A DNA stretch of 64,000 nt from Oscheius dolichura (lineage: Eukaryota > Nematoda > Chromadorea > Rhabditida > Rhabditidae), in the NCBI GenBank assembly GCA_932521035.1, contig OW051494.1, positions 5,070,001 to 5,134,000 of the forward strand, in the 5' to 3' direction. The notes under the pieces were generated by a model. The model had not been told where the DNA came from. It saw only the letters and a program-made list of their open reading frames with translations, and did no database searches. The position numbers were made by a program, and so were the translations under genes. This document shows, in pieces, positions 21,719 through 32,497 of this stretch (positions are counted from its first letter, which is position 1; each line of letters starts with the position of its first letter).

Positions 21719-23203
21719 ATGCCGAAAGTGAAAGGATCTAATACTTCGTCTGATGAAGAAACATTATTTCAACGATTAACAAAGGCAGAAGCAGTAATTA
21801 ACGATATTGAAACAGGACGGCTTTCAATTCGAGAACTTCAGGTAGTTATAACATTTTCTAATATATTTGCAATAATTTAGCCGCGAATAAAGGAAACAGT
21901 TACGATTTTAGAGGATGTTACACGTGCTGTATCCCAACTTGGTTTATTTTCATCTAATGAATCGGTATTAATAAAATTTAATTTAAATTTCCCATGAATA
22001 TGTCAGGTGGACGAGTTGCCAACGTCGACACTACCATATTTCATGCTGCCATGCTATCTGGGCATCTTACATCATAACAGGATAGCAGATATTGATATTA
22101 AACCGGAATTTCTTACGTTAGCTCGGGTAATCTTCACCTTTACTTATTGTAGTCTGTTTTATAGGTGTATTACCAAAATTTTTTGTCTCGTGCCAACGAG
22201 TATGGTGTAGTTTCTATGGCTTTATCATGGGAGACAGAGGAGGAAGGTGAGGAGACTCTTCCTAAGCGCGATCCATGTTGGTATTTTGATCCCAAGCACA
22301 TGTTCACTATAATTAAATTTGAAAAAGAAAACTAATAATTAACACCATTTCAGCTCTGCGAAGAACTGGAAGACTAGAAGGAAAACCTGTACCGTCTGTT
22401 ATCGATCTTCGTGGTAGTAAGATTGAAAGATTCAGGATACAGCAAGGATTTCAGGTGACCGGAATTTTTGAATTTTTTGCAGTAAGTTTTAGGATGCAAT
22501 GGCCAAAGCAAAGAAGAGGTATTTAAAAAACAATGACGACGATGAAGCATTGGTAATTAAATTTGAACTACACGGATTTTTTCTCCGGTTTAGAGAGATT
22601 TGTATATCGCTCGGATTCGTTATTGGTGCTATAAACTCCTGGACGAATTGCAATCAATTGAAGAGGAGTTACCAATTTTGGAAATGATGATTAAAAAACG
22701 GGGCGCTGAAGCTGAAGGGCAAGATCCAGTGGATGGTATATCATTTGGTTAAAATGCTGATGTTTTAGCTCTAGAAAAAATTGAGCCAGCGGCACCTTTA
22801 AAACCCTTCATCATTGCTCGTACGGAACAACAGAAAAAAGTTTGTGGTTTTCGTTCATTTGAATTGGCTGCCTATATTACTCAATAGACATCTTTTAGGT
22901 CCTTGGCTTGGGGTATCCTTCAGTTCCTACTATGACTGTTGACGAATGGTGTCAGCAGCGGTTCGGCAATAATGTAACACCTGGGTCTAGTCTAAACCCG
23001 GCATCGTCGCCACATCATGCGAATGGGTCTGTTTACCGTTAGCATAACATTTTTATTTATTTTACAGCGATCATGAAGAGTGTGATTCCGCAAGCGGAGA
23101 TGAGGATGTTGATAGTGAAGCAAAAAGAATTTCTCAGATTAGAATGGATGAATACAAAGATACCCATCGGAGAGGCTGGGGTAACACTCATAATAAAGGA
23201 TAA
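21719..23203 (+). CDS. IGBP1: IGBP1/alpha4 (TAP42), PP2A regulator
   Basis: Alpha4/TAP42 family protein that binds and protects the free catalytic subunits of PP2A-type phosphatases downstream of TOR. Segments in order: MPKVKGSNTSSDEETLFQRL, AVSQLGLFSSNESV, LPYFMLPCYLGILHHNRI, a basic YLKNNDDDEALV region, KPFIIARTEQQKKVLGLGYP, SVPTMTVDEWCQQRFG, then an acidic stretch and YKDTHRRGWGNTHNKG. Human IGBP1 has [36 protein letters not shown] and the ending WKDTHPRGYGNRQNMG in the same places. ATG 21719 is 2 nt after TACTTTAG. AATAAA overlaps the last codons (about 23192). The SUN stop is 233 bp upstream and the PHAX start 163 bp downstream, all on the plus strand. Confidence 0.92.
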
Positions 23204-23366
23204 CTTGCTTGTCTTCTTGTCAAAATAAAAGGATCCCTGTACAGTCTTGTGCTAATAAATATGAAAACGTGGTCAACTTTATTAAAAATATAAGTATAGC
23301 ACAAATTATTTATGTGTTTCTAACAGAATTTCTTCGAAGTATATATCATGCGTAAATATTCAGGTC

Positions 23367-24803
23367 ATGAACTCGTATAGAACAAAAGAAGAAGCTTCTG
23401 ATCATTCCGATCAAGAGGAACCTCTGTCTGAAACTGGAAATGATGAAGTGAGCTACATCGTTTAAGGTATAACTGTGAACTTTAGTATGAACCTAAACAG
23501 AAGCGTGCTACGATATGGAGTGATGTACAATTGGAGCGTCAACTTAACTTTCACGGTTCTAAAATAGATCTTGACAAAGGAAACCGGGATAAACGAGTAA
23601 TTTTGTCATCAAATCTAACATTATGTGTTCAGATGCAACGCGTAGTTCGTGGTGCTGAAACGTATGAGCTACCGCTGGAAGAGACCATTCCAAAAGCAAA
23701 AGTTGAGATTCCTATCGTCACCGTTACTCCTGTTAGTGATGGTCCGTTTGGCGACTACGTTGATCTTTCCACTGTAGAAGAGTTTGGAGTTGGGGTATAA
23801 TTATTGGCTTTCTTGAACTATGCAGAATACTTTTAGCCTTCGTCGGACATACGAGGCAAACCATTTCGACGTGGCCGCGGACGTGGAGGACATCAAGCGC
23901 CTACTAACAATGATATGGATACTTCAAATGATGTAAAAGAAGATCAAATAGATGGCGAAGCTAGCAAAACCAGTATGTCGTTTAGGTTACTAAATATGGA
24001 AACATACAACTCAGATTCTAACAGCTGGATGAGAGGCCGTGGGCGCGGACGTCACTGGCAAAACCGAGGAAGGGGGTTACGTGGGCGTGGTGGATATTTT
24101 CCAGGACAGAAACGCAATTATGTGTGTGATTTCTCATTATTTAATATATTGGTTATAGGATGGTAATCCGAAAGCTCTGGTGTCCGAAGATTACTCCCTT
24201 GAAACACTGATGTCTGCAGAGTTTCAGCATGGAATTTCTCTCGAGCAATTAGGCCAGGAAATGGCACAATGCCTAGGCGAAAAGGATCCTAAAACTGTTT
24301 TGAAGATTGTAAAAGCAATCGGAGAAGAGAAATCTCTACAGCTCCTAGAAGAAACGAGAGAAATTGAAAGTAAAGGTGGAATGAAAACATTGGATGGATC
24401 CAGAAGGAGAACTCCTGGCGGAGTGTTCATTTCACTTTTTAAAAGTGATGCTGATGTTACCATCGACATTAAAGTATCATTCATTTACTTCTCTTCTATT
24501 ATATTTTCAGGATAAAGTTTTTGAAGAAAGTCGAGCTGAATTCAAGCGTAATTATAAAATAGCGAAGAGAAGAAATTTCGAGACGAAGATGAAAGAAGTA
24601 AGCAGTGTTTTGATTTGTTATCAATATCTTTTATGGAATTATAATCACTTGTATTCCAGGTGGCCGACTTAATGAAGATGAAACGGAAAGAAGAATCTGA
24701 GTTGAAACCATTGGACGTAAGAGAAGATATTGTAGCCACAGGTGACGCTCTCCCGGCAGAAAAAGATACTGTTAAAGAAGAAGCTGCTATAATGGAGCAA
24801 TAA
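23367..24803 (+). CDS. PHAX: PHAX, snRNA export adaptor
   Basis: Phosphorylated adaptor for RNA export: bridges the cap-binding complex on snRNAs to CRM1/RanGTP. The N-terminal half has KRATIWSDVQLERQLN, the region that aligns with PHAX ENQLWGSVLQEQ, and an arginine/glycine-rich block (FRRGRGRGGH; MRGRGRGRHW). The core RNA-binding domain is clear: QEMAQCLGEKDPKTVLKIVK, GEEKSLQLLEETREIE, KGGMKTLDGSRRRTPGGVF, EEQ-like DKVFEESRAEFKRN and KIAKRRNFETKMK, against human NGGLFIMNGSRRRTPGGVFLNLLK. The C-terminus is acidic and ends at TAA 24801-24803. ATG 23367 lies 3 nt after ATATTCAG. AATAAA follows at about 24858. Confidence 0.92.
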
Positions 24804-25199
24804 ACACTACCTTGTTACATTTTTCAAGTTACTGGTGTTCAACAGGTGTTTAAAAAAATAAATGTTGTTCGCTTCCTTGTACAGAATATAGTCCTCTAAA
24901 TGCCCGAGGATTGTTGCTAATTTGTCCCCTATTTATTGCCTCCCTCCGCCGTCTGCTGCCACATGATTCCTTTTGCTCGCTTCGCTCCACATTCAAGCGT
25001 CCGAGGTGAACTAGGCCATCCAGAAGCAGCCCTTTATTTGTCAGACAGCTAGCCTTGACCCCAAGAGCGGCGTTCTTTTCACACCATGTCTTCTTATTTA
25101 CGCATCTCGCTGATTACATATCACACTAGGCTGAACATGTCGGGATGACCTACACTTAGAAACATTCACTACTTGTGAACAAAGAACTCGTTTTCAGGG
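24804..25199. other. gap between PHAX and the ACBP-like gene
   Basis: No gene was seen. It includes the PHAX polyA signal and, at its end, a TTTTCAG acceptor (AG 25196-25197) 2 nt before the next ATG. Composition switches here from AT-rich to GC-rich. Confidence 0.5.
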
Positions 25200-25667
25200 A
25201 TGGACTTCGACAAGAAGAAAGCTGAGGAATCCCAGCGCCAGAAGGTCCGCTGGGAAAAGTGGCAACGCGACCACAAGGAGGCCGAACAACGGGCCCGGGA
25301 GTTCAAGGCTTACTGGGAACGGAGACACCAGGAAGACAGGAACCTCTGGAGGGACAAGGACTTTGCCAACGCCGTCGACAAGATGAGCAGGGCCGGCTAC
25401 AAGGGCAAGTTCGGCAACTTCGAGGTGCCCGCGGAGACTCTGCTCGAGCTGGACGGCCTCTTTATGCAGGTCACCGTCGGGGACTACGGTAGTCTCTTTC
25501 GCTCTAAAACCCAACCAGATTCAGATGGAAACCGCGTTTTGAAGTGTCGCGACAACTGGAAGAAGCACCAGGGAATGGGGCGGGTTGAGGCCCAGCGGGA
25601 GTTCATCAAGCTGACCAACAAGACGTTGACTCGCTACGGCTGGAACCCGCCGGAGGGATGGGTCTGA
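25200..25667 (+). CDS. small ACBP-like protein with charged N-terminus
   Basis: About 145 residues after removing a 30-nt intron (25492-25521). The first 55 residues are a highly charged helix (EESQRQKVRWEKWQRDHKEA). The rest aligns with the acyl-CoA-binding fold: FANAVDKMSRAGYKG, ETLLELDGLFMQVTVGDYD, CRDNWKKHQGMGRVEAQREF, then IKLTNKTLTRYGW, matching the ACBP pattern LYGLYKQATVGD..KWDAW..G.S.EDA..YI. The classical acyl-CoA residues are only partly kept (the YKQ tyrosine and lysine read FMQ), so ligand binding is doubtful. In layout it recalls ACBD3-type ACBP domains beside charged coils. TTTTCAG ends 2 nt before the ATG. It is convergent with the metalloproteinase gene (316 bp between the stops). 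Confidence 0.7.
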   Translation: MDFDKKKAEESQRQKVRWEKWQRDHKEAEQRAREFKAYWERRHQEDRNLWRDKDFANAVDKMSRAGYKGKFGNFEVPAETLLELDGLFMQVTVGDYGSLFRSKTQPDSDGNRVLKCRDNWKKHQGMGRVEAQREFIKLTNKTLTRYGWNPPEGWV

Positions 25668-25983
25668 GCCAGAAATAAATAGTTCATTCACTAGAGAATT
25701 ATTAACATCGTCACGCGATTGCACAACGGGGGAATTGCACGGAGAAGAAGGGAGGGAGGAGATCGGGCTGTGTAGAGCGTCGACTCGTGGCCGACTAGCC
25801 GTAATTGAACTGTTACCTGGGGAACCGGAGCACAGTTAGGGGGCGGATAACATGACGGGGGAGGGGACGATCACACGAAGGGACCCGCTGCGACCGGGGG
25901 GTAAAGCTGGGAATTATGCTGACAGCTACACACTAGACTACCCGGAAAGGACCCGAGGCTATTATGGAAAGAAGGGGACACCA

Positions 25984-28900
25984 TTACTCGAGGGAGTGCA
26001 AATACAGGGGCAGGAACTCGTCGAAGAACTCCGCGTCGAAGTAGGCCGCATCGAAGACCGTCAGCCCGGAGGTGGACAGCCGCCGCTCGGCCTGTCGCAC
26101 CAGCCGGCGGATGGAGTTGGACGAGCTGTTGCTGAACTCAGAGACCTGAAAGCGATGCGGTTGCCAGGTGTCGACGAAAACCGACAAGGAAAACACTTTT
26201 CAGGGAGGGGGATGTTTGCCCGTTTTGTTACACAGCCGGCTGACATTACCTCTCTGTTAACTCCGTGATACTCCCGCTCGATGGAGTCGTCCGGAGAGTA
26301 CTCCGGGCCGCCTCGATAGACATGCAACCCGGACAAGAAGTTGCAGACGACCTCGGAATAGCGCCGGGCCTCGTCCGAGGGGAACTGCAGGTTGCGGTGG
26401 AGTTTCTTCTCGGCAAAGAGTTGGAGCTCGTTGTTGGGGGTACAGCGGGGGATGCGCACTGCTGCAATACGTAGCCATTGGTTGGATCGGTGGGGTTAGT
26501 AGCCGGCCGCGGGGAGGGAGGGCCACTAGGGGGGAGGGGGGAAAAGGAACTTCCCCTGGCCAAACGGGGCAGAGTGCGCTGGCCCCCAAGTTAACCTTTC
26601 GGCGCGAAGATGTTTATCCGGCCGCGTCATACGCGCGTCGTCGTTCTCACCCCGGCATGTTGTTTATTTCATCCTTTTTTCTCCAAAAATTATTGAGGAT
26701 AGGAGGCCGGAAGTCGACGCCCCTCCTTCACACTTACGTCAAGGCCTCGGAACAGGTTGCGCGCTTTCCGCAAAAATCAAAATTTCCTTGAAACTCACTT
26801 TTCATTATCCTCTTGGCGTTGTAGATGTTGCGCTTCTCGCCAGGCAGCACGTGGTCCGAGGAGGAAACTGAAACCACAAGGATACGAGACGGCACAGGCG
26901 TGTTTTCATCGGGCTGACCCCCCTGTGCCCCGTCCCTTTCCCTTTCCCCTCTTCTCCCTGTCCCTCGACTCACCCGAGTGCGGCACCTCCGGGTTGTTGC
27001 TGTTGTGAATGGGCACGATCTCGGACATGAGCCACACAAAGAGACAGAAGTCCGACGGGCCCACGTAGTTCCAGTTGATGCCGCACTTGTCGTCGACGTC
27101 GAGCTGGAGCTGGTCCAGGGGAGTGTTACTGTAGTAGGGGTTCATGACGGCGTCGGTCTTCCGCGAGTGCTGGAGGCCGAGAGCGTGGCCGATCTCGTGG
27201 GCCAGTACGTACGGAAAGAACCGCTTCTCCCTGGAGGGCAAGATGAAGAGGAAAAGAAGGGATGACCTACCCTTCCCTGGTCTTCTCCGGGTCAACCTCC
27301 CACTCCTCCGCGTCGTCGAAGTGGATGTCCCCATTGAGAGGGGCCGAGTGGCCGGGGAAGAATGTGTGGGCGAGGATGTTCTCCTTCGAGGTACGTGACC
27401 CGTCGAACTAGAGACACTCTCGTGAACAGGAAGGAGGAGGCCGTACCTTGTATGAGTCACCGTGGTCGCCCTCCGCCCACAGGATGTCTATGTCGGCATC
27501 CTCCGCCTTGGAGACCTCTTCGAATCGAAATGTCACCTGAGATGAGGAGATAGAAAGAGAAGGGGAAGGGGCACCTACCCTCGGAAGGGTCTTAATATTG
27601 GACTGTGTCGCCCAGAGCTGGAATGCCTTGTGGATGGTCGACCGGATGACCTTCTCCTTGAGATCCTTGGTGAATTTGCTCACGTGCCACGTCAGATGGA
27701 GTTCGTGGTCGCCGGTGAAGTGTTTCCTGTCCCACTTGGACTGTGAGGCCAGGGCGAACCGTTTCTTCCTGGTGGAGGCCTTCTGAGTGTCCGGCTGAGC
27801 ACACCTCGGCCTTCGTTGCACTTCAAGGGTGGCCTCGTCCATCTCGCCCGTAACGGGCAGCCCAGCGACATCCTGAATGGTATTTGAGTTCTTTGGGGGG
27901 CCGACAATACCTGGAATATCTGGAGCGCCGTCTTGAGCTCGTGGAGATTCGGCTGCTCGGTGCCCAGGTACCCGTACCGGTAGAGGTATTCCTGCAACTT
28001 GACTCATCTTCTCTCCCGGTCTGTCTGATAGCGGGGTGTCCCCGTGCCGGAAAGGGAAAGTGCACGCTGAGCAAAAGATAGACGGCGGCGCTTCCTTCGT
28101 GGCCATCAAAGCAATACGCGTCAACGAGTTTTTACAGCGGCCAGCGCGTAAATCTCGCGAACATGACACAATCGGGTAGCGAATCGAAAAGGACAAAAAA
28201 TAGGGGGCCTCCGTCGTAGGACAAGGAAATTTAGGCTTCCAAGGCCAATGATCGCCAAACCACGCAATTACGTAAAAATGTTTTTTTCTGCACATGGGGG
28301 GCAGGTGTAGAGACGGGGCAGACGGCCCCCAGAGATAGGATCGGGGACCACCCGGGACACAGTACAACTCCCCTTCTGGTATTTGCATTGGTGTGCCGCC
28401 GAAAGTGCGCCGAGAAAACATAAGAAGTGGCCAAAAAATGGGGGACACCGGGTGTCTCGGGGCAAGGTCGAGATGGCTATCGTGGCCGACATCTAGTTCA
28501 ACAAAACGGAAAGTTGTCCGGCTTATTGATTATCATTTTTTATGCGGTATCAGCTGTCTGCGCGGGGCCGACCACTGAAAGGAGACAAAAACCATGAGAA
28601 AGCGTACGGTTCGAGCAGGGCGGCGGCGCCTCACCTTTGGTCAACCCCTTTATGCTCGAGGCGGGTACGGGAAACGAGTCATAAACCCCGGGAAAAGAAG
28701 GCGGATAAGCCCGGCCTGGCCATTGCTGACCATCAAATACGAGGGTCTCTGAGGGGGAAGGGAGAACGGTCGATCAGCCGAACCGACAGATACGGGGCTA
28801 CGTCCCTGAACTTTTAAGGGGATCCTCTAGGGCCGAGCCTCTCCCGGGGATGGTTTTTGTCTGGGCTCGACGTGGGTGGTCCTTGTTGTATGTATAAAGG

Positions 28901-29217
28901 AAGGTCAAACAGCTGATTCAGCCAACAAGTTCCGGTGACTTTTTCACACAAACCCAGCACCCACATCCGTTTTTTGTTCACCGACTGCCACTGGTCCCAG
29001 GCTGGCCCCGGGGCCTCTCGGTAGCCGGCCGGAGGGGGAACACGGCTCGCCTGTTCTTGACCCCAAACCCCTTTGTGATAAGGTAAATTTCTCGGGAAAA
29101 ATGGTGATGGGCAGAGGGGAGGACGGGCTACTTGGAACTTACCACTGTGGAGTCGAATTTGGGCTTGTTTAGGGGTGCGGCGAGTATCACAAGAGGCAGA
29201 AGAGGCAACAGTCGCAT
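25984..29217 (-). CDS. furin-type matrix metalloproteinase without hemopexin
   Basis: Secreted zinc endopeptidase of the matrixin family. Exon 1 (29143-29217) encodes the signal peptide MRLLPLLPLVILAAP. After a 1.15-kb intron come the prodomain (EYLYRYGYLGTEQPNLHEL, 27911-27991), the cysteine switch PRCAQPD and a basic furin-like site TRKKRF (27579-27872), then the catalytic domain: KWDRKHF, LTWHVSKFTKDL, ADIDILWAEGDHGD, FDGSR, LNGDIHFDDAEEWEV, the zinc motif HEIGHALGLQH and Met-turn AVMNPYY (exon ending 27230). The remaining 150 or so residues (RIPRCTPNNELQLFAE, VVCNFLSGLHVYRGGPEY, a Ser/Asn linker, FFDEFLPLYLHSLE) show no hemopexin repeat and resemble nothing I know. The exon joins between 27000 and 26460 are less sure. 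It lies beside the FN3 receptor gene. Confidence 0.88.
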
Positions 29218-29340
29218 CGCCCGCCGCACACCCGAAAATGCAAGGGGCGGAGCTCTGCGACGTCGTTTTCTTTTTGTTACGCCCCCCGAGGCTATCCGAT
29301 ACTGTAGATTACAGTAATGGCCACAAACTGAACCCGGCAA

Positions 29341-29346
29341 TATATA
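29341..29346 (-). promoter_or_regulatory. possible TATA box of the metalloproteinase gene
   Basis: TTTTTATATA on the minus strand about 125 bp upstream of the ATG at 29217. Only the position and sequence support it. Confidence 0.3.
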
Positions 29347-32279
29347 AAAACCAAGGGAAAGGTACGGCCCGGCGGCGAGGGTGCCCTTCGAAGGGCAGAG
29401 ATCGAGGCACCGAGACGGCCCCCTGAATATTTTTAAACTGGAGAGCACGGCCCTGTTTATATTTAGATTGTGTCTTCTCGATCACGTCAACCGTCTAATT
29501 ATGAGGAAAACATCTCGAAGGCCTGGATTTTCTGAGGAGGATCTTCTGCGATCCTCGGGAGGCTTAGGTGCTTCTCTGGATGACACCGGCTATCGCCGTT
29601 CCTGGACTTTACTCACACAAAATTCGGAACGCGAAGAGGTTATCCATGAGAAGGGATGCAACAGAACCCTCTTCAATGTCTCTTTTATTTTACGGGTGGC
29701 TTACGGTAGAATGTTCCTTCCCCTATAAATAGACACGGTATCTGCCGGGGTCAAGAGACATTTCCTCTTCTGGGGACGGAGCCCCGAGGTCCCGGTGCAC
29801 TTCCCCCAAGATAAAGGCCTCTGTCCAAAGGGTCCATTGTCCTCGTCCCGTTTGTATCCACCCTGTCCCCTCAGTCTGCCCTTTCCTTTATTGTCTCTTT
29901 TCGTAGTTTTCCCCGACCCTACAAAGTCTATTTATTATCCGGAGCAAAAGGTCACCCGGATCACCCCCACTCCCAAAAGATGCCCAAAAAGAGACAGGGG
30001 AAGACGCGGCTAGCTGGCTGTACTTTGCAGACGTCCTTGCTCCGCGCGTGGCCGTCTGCCTCCGACCACACCGGTTTCATTCTCCTACCTGGATTGTTCC
30101 CACCTTTTACCCGTCCCCTACTCTCTCTCGCTCTCCCTATCTAGTTCCTTCTCCTCCATAAAAAGGCCGGGGCTGTCCCATTTAGTGTCAAGGTGATAAT
30201 CTCCTGTTCTCCACATAAATTATTCCCTCCACATAATATGCGTTATGCCCAGTGGGCAGTGGCTCATTTCCTCCCCCACCCGTTGCACACGGCCTCTATT
30301 TTCTTTGATCGGCTTGTTCATGCCGAGGGACTGAACCGTTCCAACTTCCTCCTTCTCTCAAGGGGGCCCCTACAGGCGGGGGATAACTGCACGGTGCAGG
30401 AGGTCAGGGTAAAGCACGCGGTAGAAGAGTCAGTCAGCTGTAGGACCGGTTCTGGGCCGGTCATCTGATTGGGCTCGGAATCTCGGTCGCCGACCACGGG
30501 TTACGCCATCAGCTGACGGATTTCCCATATCCAAACTGAAATGCTTAGGTGTTGTGACCCCTTGTCCGGATCGCCTAGGCTGACATCACCAGGCCGGCCG
30601 GGGGAGGAGGGCGACCCTCGGGGGAGACGAGGGTGACGGAGATGACAGTTTGGCCAATACGTCAGCGAAATGGACAATAATAGGATAATTCACGTGTTCC
30701 GCGAAGGCCACTAGGGTCTGAAATTCAGGTGGCAAACGGCTGCCAGGGCTTGCTTTCCGCTTTCCAGGGCGTTACACCGTGCCCGCAGAAGAGGTACTGT
30801 AGCGGTGTAACCCCCACCCTTTCCACTACCCCTGGCTATTTATTAATCTCGAACGCCGTTTTCGAGAGACACGAAGTCTAGAATAATCTAGGAGGATACA
30901 CCCCCATGTACACTGAAGGGGGGTGTTTGAAGCGAACCCTTATCCCTTGATTAGAATGACCAAAACCAGAAAAAGGCCGGGGGGTTCAGACACCAGACCT
31001 ATATAGAGTACGAATCGCGTCTTCTACTACCCTTTCGTCATCCCAAAATAGTGCCCCTTTAGTCTTCAAAGTGCATCTTTTTTCCGCCTTTCTATCTCGT
31101 AATTAGCCCCTGGCCATCGTTCCAAGTAGACTCATCTCTTCTCCCCGTAAGTACATCCCCCATTCCCCGGAAAATCCCTTCTTTTGCCATAGCGAAAAAA
31201 ACGGGCGATCGAAAACTGAACGGGGTCAGGAAAGTGCAACCTTTGGCTTTTCTGGGCGCCGGGGGAAACTCTCCCGGCCCTGGCCATCTAGCTGTTCTCA
31301 GCTACACGGAACAAATTTTTAAATGGAGGAAACACGTGAAGACACCTGCCGGGAGACATTTTTTATCGACGCCCGTATTCGAGATGGATAAAAACCAGTG
31401 AGCCACCTGCTGAAGTACGTTCCAACTGTGCCACTATGCCAGGAGCGCTAGTCATTTTCTAAGCCGGGGTCTTGGTCTAATCCCCGGTACCGTCTGTCAC
31501 AAAGTACTATAAGCTTCTTCAAATGTGGATGTTCTCAATATCTCAGAGGGAGAACGTCGGCCGGCGGTGCCGGGCGGCACGCTGAGGGAAGAACTTCTTA
31601 CGGGGGCTGGCTGGATCCCCGGAAGGTGGCGGGGGAAAGCGTCGTGCTTCCCGAGGGGCCGAATTAGCTGGTCTGTGTTGTTCTCATCGCTTGATCTATG
31701 TCGCCGTCTAGGTCAATGTCAAAATCCCCGAACTGTACTTTCTTCCTCAGAACAAAACGTGGCCAGCTTGAGCCCGTCACGTGCTTCCGTCTTTAAATCG
31801 GGAAAGGACCACGCCAAAGTTCGAAAAATTGATGAATTGCAGCCGGCCGGCAAGGAGAGATCTGCAGGGGGGAGAAAACAAGGAAGACACGGAGATATCG
31901 GGGGAAGGCGCGATTATCCGGGATCAGCCGAGACTAAGCCGGGAGAGGGAAGCCTTCTCTGTTGTTTGATCCAAGGGGAGACGACTTCCCTTCCACTCAT
32001 CCAAAGGCCTACAGTATTCTCTTGTTCCTTCTCTAATCGTCTTTGAACTGCGTGGAACTGACCACATCGGCCACGTTCGAGGAATCCTCTCGAAGCCTGT
32101 TATTTTGCAACTTGTATCTAATGCGCTGGATGCACATTCCGTGACTTTGAATGCGATGATCTTGTTCGAACAGAAAGCCTTTGAAAACAGCTGAAGGAGG
32201 CCAATTACGCGGGTTGTTGTCGTGGGGGAAGGGGACATTGTGACTGACATCAGGTCGGGGGATAGAGACAATAAAAATC
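29347..32279. other. long non-coding stretch, nothing recognised
   Basis: About 2.9 kb of GC-rich sequence upstream of the metalloproteinase gene and downstream of the FN3 receptor gene. Open frames are short, atypical in composition and unlike any family. TATA-like strings occur (for example TATAAATA near 29723) and a small ACACCCCC/GGGGGGTGT hairpin near 30900. It is the longest gene-free stretch in an otherwise crowded window, so it may hold regulatory sequence. Confidence 0.5.
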
Positions 32280-32285
32280 TTTATT
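32280..32285 (-). terminator. polyA signal of the FN3 receptor gene
   Basis: AATAAA on the minus strand 213 nt past the FN3 receptor stop. Confidence 0.45.
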
Positions 32286-32497
32286 ACAATGTTCATATAA
32301 CACAGAAATAAGAGCTAGAAGAGAATTTGTCTTTCTCTTACGAGGGCAGTTTTGGGAGAGAGATAGAAAGGAGGAATACATAGTGAGCAAGGGCTTCTAG
32401 CGGAAAGAATGGCAGTGAAATTATGAGCAGGGTAGCACCGAAATGGCAGTCGCAGCACCGAGATTTCTAGAAAAAGTCAGTTGATCCCCGTCGAGGG

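Noticed and set aside
31525..32046. 173-codon plus-strand frame near the FN3 receptor 3' end
   Set aside because: It opens without an ATG at the quoted start, lacks any motif and overlaps the likely 3' flank of the minus-strand gene.
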